NCBI GenBank assembly: GCA_045132495.1
Contig: JBGUSK010000140.1
Coordinates: 7,116-71,115, forward strand
Direction of reading: 5' to 3'
Length of the DNA stretch: 64,000 nt
Source of the DNA: UBA11524 sp045132495
GTDB taxonomy: Bacteria; Bacillota; Clostridia; Christensenellales; Aristaeellaceae
Below are positions 52,024 through 61,700 of the stretch, one piece after another. The translations under genes were made by a program, and so were the position numbers. Numbering within the stretch: the stretch's first letter is position 1; each line of letters begins with the position of its first letter. A model generated the notes under the pieces. The model saw only the letters and a list, made by a program, of their open reading frames with translations. It had not been told where the DNA came from and made no database searches.

Positions 52024-53355
52024 TCATCTTCTCAGCCCCTTGGGATAATGGTTCTTCATCATGCCGCCGGACGCCTTGCCCCAACCCATCGGGACGCCCG
52101 CGAAGCAGGCCAGCACCCAGCCCTGCGCGTCCGCTTCGACGGTCTCGCCGTGCTGATAAAGGCGGGCTTGTTCCTCTGTCAGATGAACGCGCGGCACCTC
52201 CGGCGCATCATTGCTGACCGCCCAGGCATGATCCGGCGTAAAAACCGACTTTCCCTTTCCGCCCCGGCTGATTTTCATCGTACCCAGGTGGACGCCGCAG
52301 CGCAGCACCATCGGCAGTCCGCCCGTCGGCAGCTCGGGAACGCGGCGCAGCTCGACCTCCTCGGCCCTGGCGTCAGCTCGCAGCCAGTTCGCGCCATTTC
52401 CTTTGGGAAGCGCATTTGTCAGTGAATCCAGCAGCTGCTGATCCTTCCTCGACATCGTCGGGATGCTCCAGTGCGTGACACTCCCTTCGCCCTTGCGGCG
52501 CAGCAGAGCCACGAAATGCCCCTCGCCCTTCACCCGGTGGGGGTAGATGGTCAGCATTCCGCCAGGCGCAGACAGGCCAGGCAGCTCGAAGGAGGCAAGC
52601 TCAAAGTCATCATGGCGCTGAAGGAAGGCCTCCACCACGCCCTCGTTTTCGATCTGGTTCAGCGTGCAGGTGGAGTAAACAAGGCGTCCGCCGGGGCGCA
52701 GCATGATGGCCGCGCTGTCCAGGATATCCCCCTGACGCTTGGAGCAACCTGCGGGAGATTCGGCATTCCATTCATCCCGCGTCTCGGGATGGCGGCGGAA
52801 CATACCCTCGCCGGAACAGGGCGCGTCGCACTGGATCGCATCGAAGGCACCCGACCACAGCCTTGCCAGTTCCTCCGGCCAGGCGCTGACCACCACGGCA
52901 TTCGTCACACCCATACGCTCCACATTGCGGGAGAGGATCCTCGCCCGGTCGCGAATGGGCTCATTGCATACGATCGTCCCCCGCCCCGCCATACGCAGAG
53001 CATTCTGCGTAGTTTTGCCGCCAGGCGCTGCGCACAGGTCAAGGATGCGCTCGCCAGGCTGCGCGTTCAGCACCGCTGCGGGGATCATCGCACTTGGCTC
53101 TTGAAGATACCAGGCGCCGGCCTCATGCAGGATATCCGCACCGGCCTTCGATTCCAGCGAAAGATACCGCCCGGTGGGTTCCCACTGGACGGCTTCCAGC
53201 AACCCCTCCGGCAGATGGGCGGCATCCACCGGCTTCAAGGGATTCAGGCGCACGCCCCGCTGGTAAGGCTCGTCGTAGGTGCGCAAAAAGGCGGGCAGTT
53301 CGTCACCGAGCTGCGCCGCCATGCGGTCAACAAAAGCTTTGGGAAGGCTGTTCAT
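52024..53355 (-). CDS. 16S rRNA (cytosine-C5)-methyltransferase, RsmB/RsmF family
   Basis: A 443-residue NOL1/NOP2/Sun-type RNA methyltransferase. The SAM site reads LDLCAAPGGKTTQ, and the catalytic cysteines lie in CDAPCSGEGMFRR and STCTLNQIENE. The C-terminal region resembles the PUA-like extension of RsmF/YebU. The ATG at 53355 overlaps the stop of the upstream membrane-protein gene (ATGA). Last gene of the cdaA operon. Confidence 0.9.
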   Translation of the reverse strand: MNSLPKAFVDRMAAQLGDELPAFLRTYDEPYQRGVRLNPLKPVDAAHLPEGLLEAVQWEPTGRYLSLESKAGADILHEAGAWYLQEPSAMIPAAVLNAQPGERILDLCAAPGGKTTQNALRMAGRGTIVCNEPIRDRARILSRNVERMGVTNAVVVSAWPEELARLWSGAFDAIQCDAPCSGEGMFRRHPETRDEWNAESPAGCSKRQGDILDSAAIMLRPGGRLVYSTCTLNQIENEGVVEAFLQRHDDFELASFELPGLSAPGGMLTIYPHRVKGEGHFVALLRRKGEGSVTHWSIPTMSRKDQQLLDSLTNALPKGNGANWLRADARAEEVELRRVPELPTGGLPMVLRCGVHLGTMKISRGGKGKSVFTPDHAWAVSNDAPEVPRVHLTEEQARLYQHGETVEADAQGWVLACFAGVPMGWGKASGGMMKNHYPKGLRR

Positions 53356-53855
53356 TCGTTTTCTCCCTGTTGATCCTGGGTATTCTGCTGCCACTGAGGC
53401 GGGTAAACGGGCTGATTGTAAGCCTGCTCCGGGGTGGTTCGCCGGGCAATTCTCCTGACAGGACGGATGGGTGCTTCCAGTTCATCCCTGGGCGCAGGCG
53501 CTTCCTGGAGCGGCTCGTGCACATCCTCCACAGCAGTGGAGCCATCGGCGTAAATCCACCGGCGCTGCAGGACGGGCTGGCGCTCCTCAACATTGACAAC
53601 CGGCTCGTCCTTGGCCGTCAGCCGATGCAGAAAACTCCTCCACACCCGGTAGGGCTGCCAGCGGAGCAGATAGACAATGAAGTCGATCATCATGCCGCCA
53701 ATGCACAGCAGCAGCGCCAACGGCAGCCAGTTGTCCAGCAGCCAGCGCAGCCAAGAGCTCACATCGGCATTAGTGACGAGACCCCACAGCCAGGCCGCGG
53801 CAGTCTGCACCCAGCCCAGCAGCACGCTGAACAGTGTGTTTGCAAAGGAACCCAT
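53352..53855 (-). CDS. Uncharacterised membrane protein in the cdaA operon
   Basis: A 167-residue protein, not recognised. Two hydrophobic segments (about 5-28 and 42-66) are followed by a proline-, glutamine- and charge-rich cytoplasmic-type tail. AGGAGG precedes the ATG. Between cdaR and rsmF, with an overlap to the latter; a link to c-di-AMP or envelope control is only inference from position. Confidence 0.65.
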   Translation of the reverse strand: MGSFANTLFSVLLGWVQTAAAWLWGLVTNADVSSWLRWLLDNWLPLALLLCIGGMMIDFIVYLLRWQPYRVWRSFLHRLTAKDEPVVNVEERQPVLQRRWIYADGSTAVEDVHEPLQEAPAPRDELEAPIRPVRRIARRTTPEQAYNQPVYPPQWQQNTQDQQGENE

Positions 53856-53888
53856 GGCCGCGACCTCCTCATCAGAATTGCAGGATAA

Positions 53889-55238
53889 TTACCTTTCAAT
53901 CACCGTCACGACCACGCTGGCCGGGTTGATCTCGCTGGTGTAGCTTTCACCCTCACTGCCCTTTACCGTGCAGGTGAGCGGAAGCGTGTAGGTGCCCGGC
54001 TCGCTGATGCTGCTCAGATCGCAGCTCAAAGACACATCGCCTGCCCCAAGGCTGTCAAGCCAGGGCTGTGCACCGGTCAGATGCACCGTAGCGGTACGGA
54101 TTCCGCCAACCTCCCGCAGTGCTGTAGGGAGGTTCATAAGCGTGACCGTCGCTTCATAGGCGCGGCTGGTAATAACAGGGCCAATTTCCACCGCAACACT
54201 CACCATATCGGTGGAGGCATACTTGATCGTTGAAGGCTGGCGCACCCGCAGTGACTTGGTCACCGACTGGGTCAAGCCCTTCACATTCACCGTATTATCT
54301 GCATACATGACGCTGATATCGCTGATAGCAGAAGCTCGGCCTGCAATGGTAACGCTGGATGGGGTCAGGTACACACCTTTGATCTCATACCCCTCTGCTG
54401 GCTCACCGGTCACCAGGCCCAGATCGGAGAATACCACTGTGCGCTCGGTATAAACCGTCTGTTCAGCAATGATGGAGTCCAGCAGCACAGATTCACTGGT
54501 GACCTCCAGCATATCGCTCTGGATGGCAGCGCCGCTATCATCCACCAGTGTAAAGGTTAGCGCCCGGCGGACGGTGCCCTCCCTGGCAGGCAGCGTGGAC
54601 TGATCCGCCACGACCTGTGCGCTGACGATGCGCTCCACCAGCGTCCTGGGACCGCTGACGGCGATCATCGGCGGATCGGTGGACGGCGCGGTGGCATAGA
54701 AGCCCTCCGGCGGTTCGCCCTCGCTCACCACGGTCACCGGGATACGGTAGCGGGTGACGTAGTCATCCACCGTCATTTTAACCGTGGGCGGGACGATCTC
54801 CGTCACCGTGCCATAGGCGGAGGAATTGGTGGAGAGGATCTTCACGTCCTGCACGCCTGCCGCCTTGATGCGGCTCAAATCAACGCGGACAGAGTAGTTG
54901 CTCGCCTGCGCTGCGGTGTACTGGCCCTGGGGCACGCTCACACGCACTGCCACATTGTCCAGCACATCCTCCAGCTCTTCAAGCACGATATAACCGTTAC
55001 GCTTGAGTGTTTCTGCGCCCAGAATATTCACTGCCACATCAGTGAACTGCTTTTCGCGGGTCAGCGTTGGATCCTGGGTGATCAGGCCAGCCCACAGCGC
55101 AATGGCGATAAATATCGCCAGCAGCTTGGTGCCCCAGTTTTCCAGGAAAATGGACTTGAGCTTCTTGAGAATCGCATCCCGGCGGGTGTGATCCTTCTTT
55201 TCCTTATTCAGATTCTGACCGGAAGGATTCTGCATCAC
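53889..55238 (-). CDS. cdaR: CdaR, YbbR-domain regulator of diadenylate cyclase
   Basis: A 449-residue protein with a cytoplasmic N-terminus, one transmembrane helix (about 37-53) and four YbbR-type beta domains outside the cell. CdaR binds and modulates the cyclase CdaA. The frame starts GTG-ATG; AAGGAGG is 7 bases before the GTG at 55238, which overlaps the cdaA stop. Layout cdaA-cdaR matches other Firmicutes, but glmM is not next here. Confidence 0.9.
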   Translation of the reverse strand: MMQNPSGQNLNKEKKDHTRRDAILKKLKSIFLENWGTKLLAIFIAIALWAGLITQDPTLTREKQFTDVAVNILGAETLKRNGYIVLEELEDVLDNVAVRVSVPQGQYTAAQASNYSVRVDLSRIKAAGVQDVKILSTNSSAYGTVTEIVPPTVKMTVDDYVTRYRIPVTVVSEGEPPEGFYATAPSTDPPMIAVSGPRTLVERIVSAQVVADQSTLPAREGTVRRALTFTLVDDSGAAIQSDMLEVTSESVLLDSIIAEQTVYTERTVVFSDLGLVTGEPAEGYEIKGVYLTPSSVTIAGRASAISDISVMYADNTVNVKGLTQSVTKSLRVRQPSTIKYASTDMVSVAVEIGPVITSRAYEATVTLMNLPTALREVGGIRTATVHLTGAQPWLDSLGAGDVSLSCDLSSISEPGTYTLPLTCTVKGSEGESYTSEINPASVVVTVIER

Positions 55239-56077
55239 TTTGTGCCCTCCTTCCTGCGGTTCAGCAGCTTGCTGATGCCCTTACGCTGGGGCTTGTACAT
55301 GCCCTCGAGGATAGTGCGCAGGGCCTTCTGATCCAGATGGCGCATGAGCTTGCCGCCCCTCGCCATGGAAATGATACCGGTCTCCTCAGAGACGATAAGG
55401 ACAGTAGCATCGGTGGTTTCGCTCACGCCCAGAGCCGCGCGGTGGCGGGTGCCCAGATCATGGCTGATGGACGCATCCGTCAGGGACAGGAAGGATGCAG
55501 CGGACATGATGCGCCTGTCGCGGATTACGACCGCGCCGTCATGCAGGGGCGTGTTGGGCTCGAATATGTTTTCCAGCAATCCAGCAGAGATCTGAGAATC
55601 CAGCGGGATGCCGTTTTCAATGATGTCCTTCAGGCCCGTCTTGCCCTCGAAGACGATCAACGCGCCCACGCGGCGGCGGCTGAGGTTCAGCAGGCAGCGG
55701 ATGATCTCGTCGATCAGCTTGTCCGCATCCTCCTGGGCTTCATCACGCCGGACGTCAATGCGTGCGCCGCGGCCGATCTGTTCCAGGGCCTTGCGGATTT
55801 CCGGCTGGAAGAGGATCACCAGCACAATGGGCCCATTATTGATGACCGCCGTCAGCAGCCAGTTGAGCGCCGTAAGACCCACGAGGTTCGATACACCCAC
55901 CAGCACCAGCAGTAGCAGCAGACCCTTCAAAACGGCACTGCCCCGGGTATCGCGGGTGAGCATCAGCAGTTTATAGACAATGGCCGCAACGACCAGAATG
56001 TCAGCAATGTCGGCAAGTCCCGGACGGTGCAGCACGTTCCACAGCATCAGTTCCAGGCTCTCCCACAGTTCTGCCAC
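55235..56077 (-). CDS. cdaA: Diadenylate cyclase CdaA
   Basis: Makes c-di-AMP from two ATP. Three transmembrane helices (about 22-80) precede the DAC domain, with the catalytic DGA at 180-182 and RHR at 211-213. The start is a GTG at 56077, 8 bases after AGGAGG. The frame continues to a TTG 30 bases earlier, but that has no ribosome site. Product 280 residues, normal for the family. Confidence 0.95.
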   Translation of the reverse strand: MAELWESLELMLWNVLHRPGLADIADILVVAAIVYKLLMLTRDTRGSAVLKGLLLLLVLVGVSNLVGLTALNWLLTAVINNGPIVLVILFQPEIRKALEQIGRGARIDVRRDEAQEDADKLIDEIIRCLLNLSRRRVGALIVFEGKTGLKDIIENGIPLDSQISAGLLENIFEPNTPLHDGAVVIRDRRIMSAASFLSLTDASISHDLGTRHRAALGVSETTDATVLIVSEETGIISMARGGKLMRHLDQKALRTILEGMYKPQRKGISKLLNRRKEGTK

Positions 56078-56107
56078 ATCCGTCACCTCCTCCACATCAA
56101 CGGTCAA

Positions 56108-56411
56108 ACGGGCAGACTTCTCCCCTGCCCGGAATTTGCTTCTCTATTATACAACATTTTGTGAACGATATGAAGGCCTAAAATATGAATTTTTTGAAAA
56201 ACATTTTTGTCTTTCAATGCGAAAAGCCCTCCCTCCCGGGAAGGCCCTTGCATTCAATTCACGTCCGGTTCGTTCGAGTCAGACAAGCAGCCCGACCGAT
56301 GAGCGGCCGGACGCACAGCGTCAAAGCACGCCCCCGTTTTTTTCACGCTCAGCCTCACAGCAAAGGCGGGGACTCCAACCTGCGGGAGAGGGTGGGCAGC
56401 GTCACAGCATC
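56108..56411. other. Intergenic region between the tautomerase gene and cdaA
   Basis: No gene seen. It holds a minus-strand TATAAT (56140-56145, weak -35) for cdaA. It also holds a hairpin on the minus strand, GCCTTCCC/GGGAGGGC (56226-56245) followed by TTTTC, probably the terminator of the tautomerase gene. The central 150 bases are GC-rich with no clear structure. Confidence 0.5.
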
Positions 56412-56753
56412 TCAGAGGTTGCCGCCGTTCCAGCCCCAGGTGTTGATTTCTTCGTAGGCGACGTAAATGCGGTCTGGATCAATGTCCAGCTCCTCGCGGA
56501 TGATGTCGGTCAGCGCTTCGGTAAGGTTTGCGTAGGACACCTCGTCTGCGGTGCCGAAGAGTTTCACCTGCATGATGGCGCAGGGCTCGTCGTCCCCCTT
56601 GAAGTACATGTCCACGTTGTCGCGGAAGGACAGCATCAGCCAGCTCTCGGTCTTGCCGGGGATCAGCTCAATGGCCTGGCCCATGCGCTCCTTGATGGCC
56701 TCCTTCTTGCGGCCGGAGATGGATACGTTGGAAGTGGTAGCAATGTATGGCAT
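56412..56753 (-). CDS. MIF-like tautomerase family protein
   Basis: A 113-residue homologue of macrophage migration inhibitory factor / phenylpyruvate tautomerase. The ATG at 56753 gives MPYIATTSNVSIS, leaving the catalytic Pro as N-terminal residue after Met removal. AGGAG is 7 bases before it, whereas the ATG 6 bases earlier is too close. Conserved NTWGWNG tail. Biological substrate in bacteria is unknown. Confidence 0.85.
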   Translation of the reverse strand: MPYIATTSNVSISGRKKEAIKERMGQAIELIPGKTESWLMLSFRDNVDMYFKGDDEPCAIMQVKLFGTADEVSYANLTEALTDIIREELDIDPDRIYVAYEEINTWGWNGGNL

Positions 56754-56772
56754 GTTCATGCTCCTTTTATAT

Positions 56773-57567
56773 TCAGGCTTCTGTTGAGGAAGCTTTGGTC
56801 AGTGTGATTCGCCTTGCTGCCTCCAGGGCTATCATGGCGATGCGGTCCTTTTCGTCCAGGTTGGCGAAATTGGACAGACTCCGCTCATCCCATTCAGCGG
56901 CGTCAAGGTTGTCCGCCGCGTAAAAGAACTGCAGCGCTTCCTTCCCGCGAAACTGAGCCACCGCCGCCACGGATGCGCACTCCATATCCACGCAGACGCA
57001 GCCGCTTTCTTTGCGGCGGGCCGTCTTCTCGCGCGTCTCTCGGTACATTGAGTCCGTCGTCCAGCACTTCCCCTTCACGCAGGGGAGATTCAACTCCTCC
57101 ATCAGGCTGAGGAAAAGCTCCCGATGATGCACATTGACGGCAATTTCATCCCCCGGCGGCGCGTAGTGATAGGACGTGCCTTCGTCCCGCATGGCGGAGG
57201 TTGGCAGGATGACCGCGCAGTCACGGATGTTTCTGTCCAGCACGCCGCAGGTTCCAAAGAGCACCAGGCATTCCACACCCAAGGCGTAGATTTCCTCCTG
57301 ATTGCCCACGCACAGAGGCGCGCCCACGCCGGACATGTAAAGCGCCAGCTCCACATCCCTGTAGCGCACCTTGTACACAGGGAATCGCTGGCTTGCACAC
57401 TTCATTTCCGCGATTTTCTCCGCATCAGGAAACAGCGCCAGCATCCGCTCAAAGGTGACGAAGGAAAAGCAGCTCACTGCTACCTTCGGCATGCCCTCGA
57501 TGGGCGAAAACACCATCGACGGATTGAAAATCGCCGTTTCCGCCGGGTCAAACTCCTGCAGCAGCAT
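56773..57567 (-). CDS. Nucleoside phosphorylase (PNP/UDP family)
   Basis: A 264-residue phosphorylase-like protein. The phosphate-binding and central strands appear as YMSGVGAPL and LVLFGTCGVLD; the ribose-binding acidic motif is VDMECASVAAVAQFRG. AAGGAGG precedes the ATG at 57567. Probably splits purine or uridine nucleosides for salvage. Confidence 0.87.
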   Translation of the reverse strand: MLLQEFDPAETAIFNPSMVFSPIEGMPKVAVSCFSFVTFERMLALFPDAEKIAEMKCASQRFPVYKVRYRDVELALYMSGVGAPLCVGNQEEIYALGVECLVLFGTCGVLDRNIRDCAVILPTSAMRDEGTSYHYAPPGDEIAVNVHHRELFLSLMEELNLPCVKGKCWTTDSMYRETREKTARRKESGCVCVDMECASVAAVAQFRGKEALQFFYAADNLDAAEWDERSLSNFANLDEKDRIAMIALEAARRITLTKASSTEA

Positions 57568-57597
57568 GGGGATGGCCTCCTTGTGACAGCATTCCTT

Positions 57598-57626
57598 ATT
57601 ATAGCCCATGTTGGCAGGAATTGCAA
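57598..57626 (-). promoter_or_regulatory. Promoter of the nucleoside phosphorylase gene
   Basis: Minus strand TTGCAA (57621-57626), 17 bases, TATAAT (57598-57603). Confidence 0.7.
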
Positions 57627-57725
57627 CCACCAAAAGGTGTGCCTTGGGAGCACATTGCTCACAGGCTGCATACGAGACCATCGGCAGATCCTCAGATAAT
57701 GAGAGTTCTCACGCAAACTGCGCGC

Positions 57726-57770
57726 TGGACTTCCCTGCCCCGGTGCGCTATACTGATCCTGACGCGTCAG
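57726..57770 (+). promoter_or_regulatory. Promoter and palindromic operator of the XRE-TPR gene
   Basis: TGGACT (57726-57731), 17 bases, TATACT (57749-57754). The perfect palindrome CTGACGCGTCAG follows 4 bases later (57759-57770), covering the expected transcription start. Confidence 0.65.
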
Positions 57771-57793
57771 AAATACGCAAAGGAGTCACTACG

Positions 57794-58720
57794 ATGAATC
57801 ATCTTGCTGCCAATCTGCGCAAGCTGCGCATTGATAAAAAGCTTACTCAGGAGCAGGCTGCCGACAAGCTGGGCGTGAGTGCCCAGTCCGTCAGCCGTTG
57901 GGAAACCGCCGCTACGCTGCCCGACGTCATGCTGCTGCCAGAGATCGCCAAGCTCTACGGCGTGCTGGTGGATGATCTGTTCAAGCCTGCTGTCAAGGGA
58001 TACTCCAATAATGCCCAACGGTTGATGGCTGTCTATGAGAGCAGCCGAAAGCCGGAGGACTTCCTTGCCGCCGCAGAGGAATTCGAGCGTCTCTTCCGCA
58101 CGGATGCCGCCACCGCTGATGATTGGCGCGTCTACGGTGTCATTCACGAATACATGGTGTACTACAGCATCAAGAAGGCCACTGCCAGCTATGAAAAGGC
58201 CATGGACATGGCCCGCTGCGCCGACCCGGAGATGTACCACCGCATCCGGCGGCAGAGCATCCTCCTGCGCTGCCGGATCGGACAAAGCACGGAGTGTATC
58301 CGCGAACAGGAGGCCGTCGTGCACGACAACCCCGATCGTGCACAGGCTTGGGTTGATCTCGCCCATGCCCTGCTCTACGGCGGAGAACCGGAAGCCACGC
58401 TCGATATCTGCCGCACTGCACTGGAGAGATTCCCTGAGGAAGGCTTGCTGCACGTCTACGCCGGGGACGCCTGCCGGGAACTGAAGCGATACGAGGCCGC
58501 CTTCCCCCATTGGGAGGCAGCCGTCCGCCTGGATGACAAATTCCTGGATGCGCTGTACTCGATGGCCTTCTGCCGGGGTGACATGGGGCAGTTCGACAAG
58601 GCTGCCGTCATCTGGGAGGACATCGCCCGCCGTCTGGATACGCGTGGACTCGAGATCGAGTCCCAATGGCCCCGGGAAATGGCGGAAAAATGCTGGGCAC
58701 AATTCCGCAATAAAAAGTAA
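57794..58720 (+). CDS. XRE-family regulator with TPR-like repeats
   Basis: A 308-residue protein. An XRE helix-turn-helix (about 5-62: LRKLRIDKKLTQEQAADKLGVSAQSVSRWETA) is followed by TPR-like helices (about 75-305), as in peptide-sensing or RRNPP-type regulators. The ATG at 57794 has AGGAG upstream; the longer frame runs through the promoter. A perfect palindrome at its transcription start suggests self-control. Confidence 0.85.
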   Translation: MNHLAANLRKLRIDKKLTQEQAADKLGVSAQSVSRWETAATLPDVMLLPEIAKLYGVLVDDLFKPAVKGYSNNAQRLMAVYESSRKPEDFLAAAEEFERLFRTDAATADDWRVYGVIHEYMVYYSIKKATASYEKAMDMARCADPEMYHRIRRQSILLRCRIGQSTECIREQEAVVHDNPDRAQAWVDLAHALLYGGEPEATLDICRTALERFPEEGLLHVYAGDACRELKRYEAAFPHWEAAVRLDDKFLDALYSMAFCRGDMGQFDKAAVIWEDIARRLDTRGLEIESQWPREMAEKCWAQFRNKK

Positions 58721-58734
58721 GAATCCAGCATGAC

Positions 58735-58770
58735 AAAAAGAGCCTGTTCCCTTTTGGGGAGCAGGCTCTT
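58735..58770 (-). terminator. Terminator of purL
   Basis: Minus strand AAGAGCCTGCTCCCC pairs with GGGAACAGGCTCTT around a short loop and is followed by TTTGTC. It also lies after the convergent XRE-TPR gene. Confidence 0.8.
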
Positions 58771-58776
58771 GGTATA

Positions 58777-61700
58777 TTACTTGAAGTAATCCACGCCGCC
58801 CTCGAACAGGGGCTGGTACTTGTCACCGGGCACGTTCTTGTACAGGTTCTCACCGGAGCGCTCTGTATGGCCCATCTTGCCCAGCACGCGGCCGTCAGGG
58901 CTGGTGATGCCCTCGATAGCGAAGTAGCTGGCGTTGGGGTTGAAGCGCATATCCATAGAAGCATTGCCGGCGAGGTCCACGTACTGTGTGGCGATCTGAC
59001 CGTTGGCAGCGAGCTCGCGCAGCAGCTTCTCCGGGCCCACGAAGCGGCCCTCGCCATGGCTGATGGCAATGGTGTGGATGTCATCCACATTGGTACGGCT
59101 CAGCCAGGGAGACTTGTTGCTGGCGATGCGGGTACGCACCAGCATGGACTGGTGGCGGCCGATCTCGTTGAAGGTCAGCGTCGGGCACTGATCGTCGGTG
59201 TCCACGATCTCGCCGAAGGGCACCAGACCCAGCTTGACCAGCGCCTGGAAGCCGTTGCAGATGCCCAGCATCAGGCCGTCGCGGTTCTTCAGCAGCTCGT
59301 GCACAGCATCCTTCATCGCGGGATTGCGGAAGAAGGCGGTGATGAACTTGGCGGAGCCGTCGGGCTCGTCGCCGCCGGAGAAGCCGCCGGGCAGCACGAT
59401 CATCTGGCTGCGGGAAATGATCTCGCTGGCCTTCTCGATGGACTCGGTGATCTTCTCGGGGGTCAGGTTGTTGATGACCAGGATCTCAGCCTTGCCGCCG
59501 GCACGCTCCACCGCACGGGCAGTGTCATACTCGCAGTTGGTGCCAGGGAACACGGGGATGAAGGCCTGGGGCTTGGCGAAGCTGGTCTTGGGCGCGAAGC
59601 GGGTTTCAGCCTTGTAGGAGAACTTCTCGGTGGTCTCGCCAGTGCGGCCGCGGTACTTGAAGACCTTCTCGAGCTTGCCCTCGTAGATCTCCTGCATTTC
59701 GGCCAGGTCGATGCGCTCGCCCTCGTACTCCAGCACCCACGCGGGGATGGTATCGCCGATCTTCACGCCGAAGTCAACGTCCTCCGCGCACTCGATCAGC
59801 ATGCCGCCGATCTGCTGGGCAAAGAGCTTACCCTCGAAGTCCTCGTCGATGCGGGTGCCGATGGCATTGCCCAGGCCCATCTTGAACAGACCTTCCGCAA
59901 CGCCGCCCAGACCCAGCGCCCAGGCCGCCACGATCTTGCCAGCCTTGATGGCCTCGTAGACATTCTCGTAATTGGCGGTCAGCTGCTTGGTGTCGTGGGC
60001 GTCGCAGGTCACCAGGCGAACCACATGGCCCGCCGCCTTGAACTCAGGAGAGATCACGTTGCTGGCCTTGCCGGGAGCCACCGCGAAGGAGCACAGGGTC
60101 GGAGGAACGTCCATCTTTTCGAAGGTGCCGGACATCGAATCTTTGCCGCCGATAGAGGCAATGTTCAGATCCAGCTGGGCATCGAAAGCACCCAGCAGCG
60201 CCGCAAAGGGCTTGCCCCAGCGGGTGGGCTCGGTACCCATGCGCTCGAAGTACTCCTGGAAGGTCAGGTAAGCTTCCTTGTAGTCAAAGCCCGCTGCCAC
60301 CAGCTTGGTCACGCTCTCGATGACCGCCAGGTAGCTGCCCTCGTAGGGGGACTGCTCCAGCAGCTCGGGATGCATACCGTAAGCCATGCCGGAGACGGTG
60401 TCGGTCACACCGTTCAGCACGGGGATCTTGGCGACCATGGTCTGGTTGGGGGTCAGCTGCTTGGCGCCGCCATAGGGCATCAGCACGGTGGCCGCGCCGA
60501 TGGTGGAGTCGAAGCGCTCGCTAAGGCCCTGCTTGGAGCAGATGTTCAGGTTGCCGACCATGTTGGCCAGCTTCTCGGTGACGGTGTCGCCCTCAAAGGT
60601 GAAGGGCTTCACGCAATCCTCGGGCACAGCGACGGTGGTGTGCTTCTCCGCGCCGTTGGAGTTGAGGAACTCACGGCTCAGGTCAACGATGGTCACGCCC
60701 TTCCAGGTCATGCGCAGGCGGGGCTCCTCGGTGACTTCCGCCACAACGGTGGCTTCCAGGTTCTCGCGCTCGGCAGCAGCGAGGAATGCGTCCACATCCT
60801 TAGCTTCCAGCACGACAGCCATGCGCTCCTGGGATTCGGAGATGGCCAGCTCGGTGCCGTCCAGGCCGTCATACTTCTTCGGCACACGGTCGAGGTCGAT
60901 CATCAGGCCGTCCGCCAGTTCGCCGATGGCCACGCTCACGCCGCCCGCGCCGAAGTCGTTGCAGCGCTTGATCAGGCGGGTCACAGTCTCATCGCGGAAG
61001 AGGCGCTGCAGCTTGCGCTCGGTGGGAGCATTGCCCTTCTGCACTTCGGCGCCGCAGGTCTCGATGGACTCCAGCTTGTGGCTCTTGGAGGAGCCGGTCG
61101 CGCCGCCGCAGCCGTCACGGCCCGTGCGGCCGCCCAGCAGGACGATCTTGTCGCCCGCAGCGGGCACTTCACGGCGGACGTTCTTCTCGGGAGCTGCGCC
61201 GACGACAGCGCCGATCTCCAGGCGCTTGGCGGCATAGCCGGGATGGTACATCTCATCGACGAGGCCAGTAGCCAGACCGATCTGGTTGCCGTAAGAGGAA
61301 TAGCCGGCGGCAGCGGTGGTCACCAGCTTGCGCTGGGGCAGCTTGCCGGGCATGGTTTCACTCACGGGCACCAGGGGATCCGCCGCACCGGTGACGCGCA
61401 TGGCCTGGTACACATAGGTACGGCCGGACAGCGGGTCGCGGATGGCGCCGCCGATACAGGTCGCCGCGCCGCCGAAGGGCTCGATCTCGGTGGGATGGTT
61501 GTGGGTCTCGTTCTTGAACATGAGCAGCCAGGGCTCGTTCACGCCGTTGACGTCCACGTCGATCTTGATGGAGCAGGCATTGATCTCTTCAGAGACGTCG
61601 ATGTTGGGGGTCTGGCCGATCTTCTTCAGGTACTTGCCGCCCATGGTGGCGATGTCCATCAGGTTGACGGCGCGCTTCGCAGCCTTCTCCTCACCGTACA

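Noticed and set aside
56240..56411. Possible tRNA in the gap before cdaA
   Set aside because: GGTTCG and GGTTGGAGTCC stretches look T-loop-like, but no acceptor stem, D arm or anticodon arm can be formed around them.
8699..57766. Shared CTGATCCTGACGCG at about 8699 and 57753
   Set aside because: A 14-base match between two places in 64 kb is expected by chance several times; only the copy at 57759 completes a palindrome.
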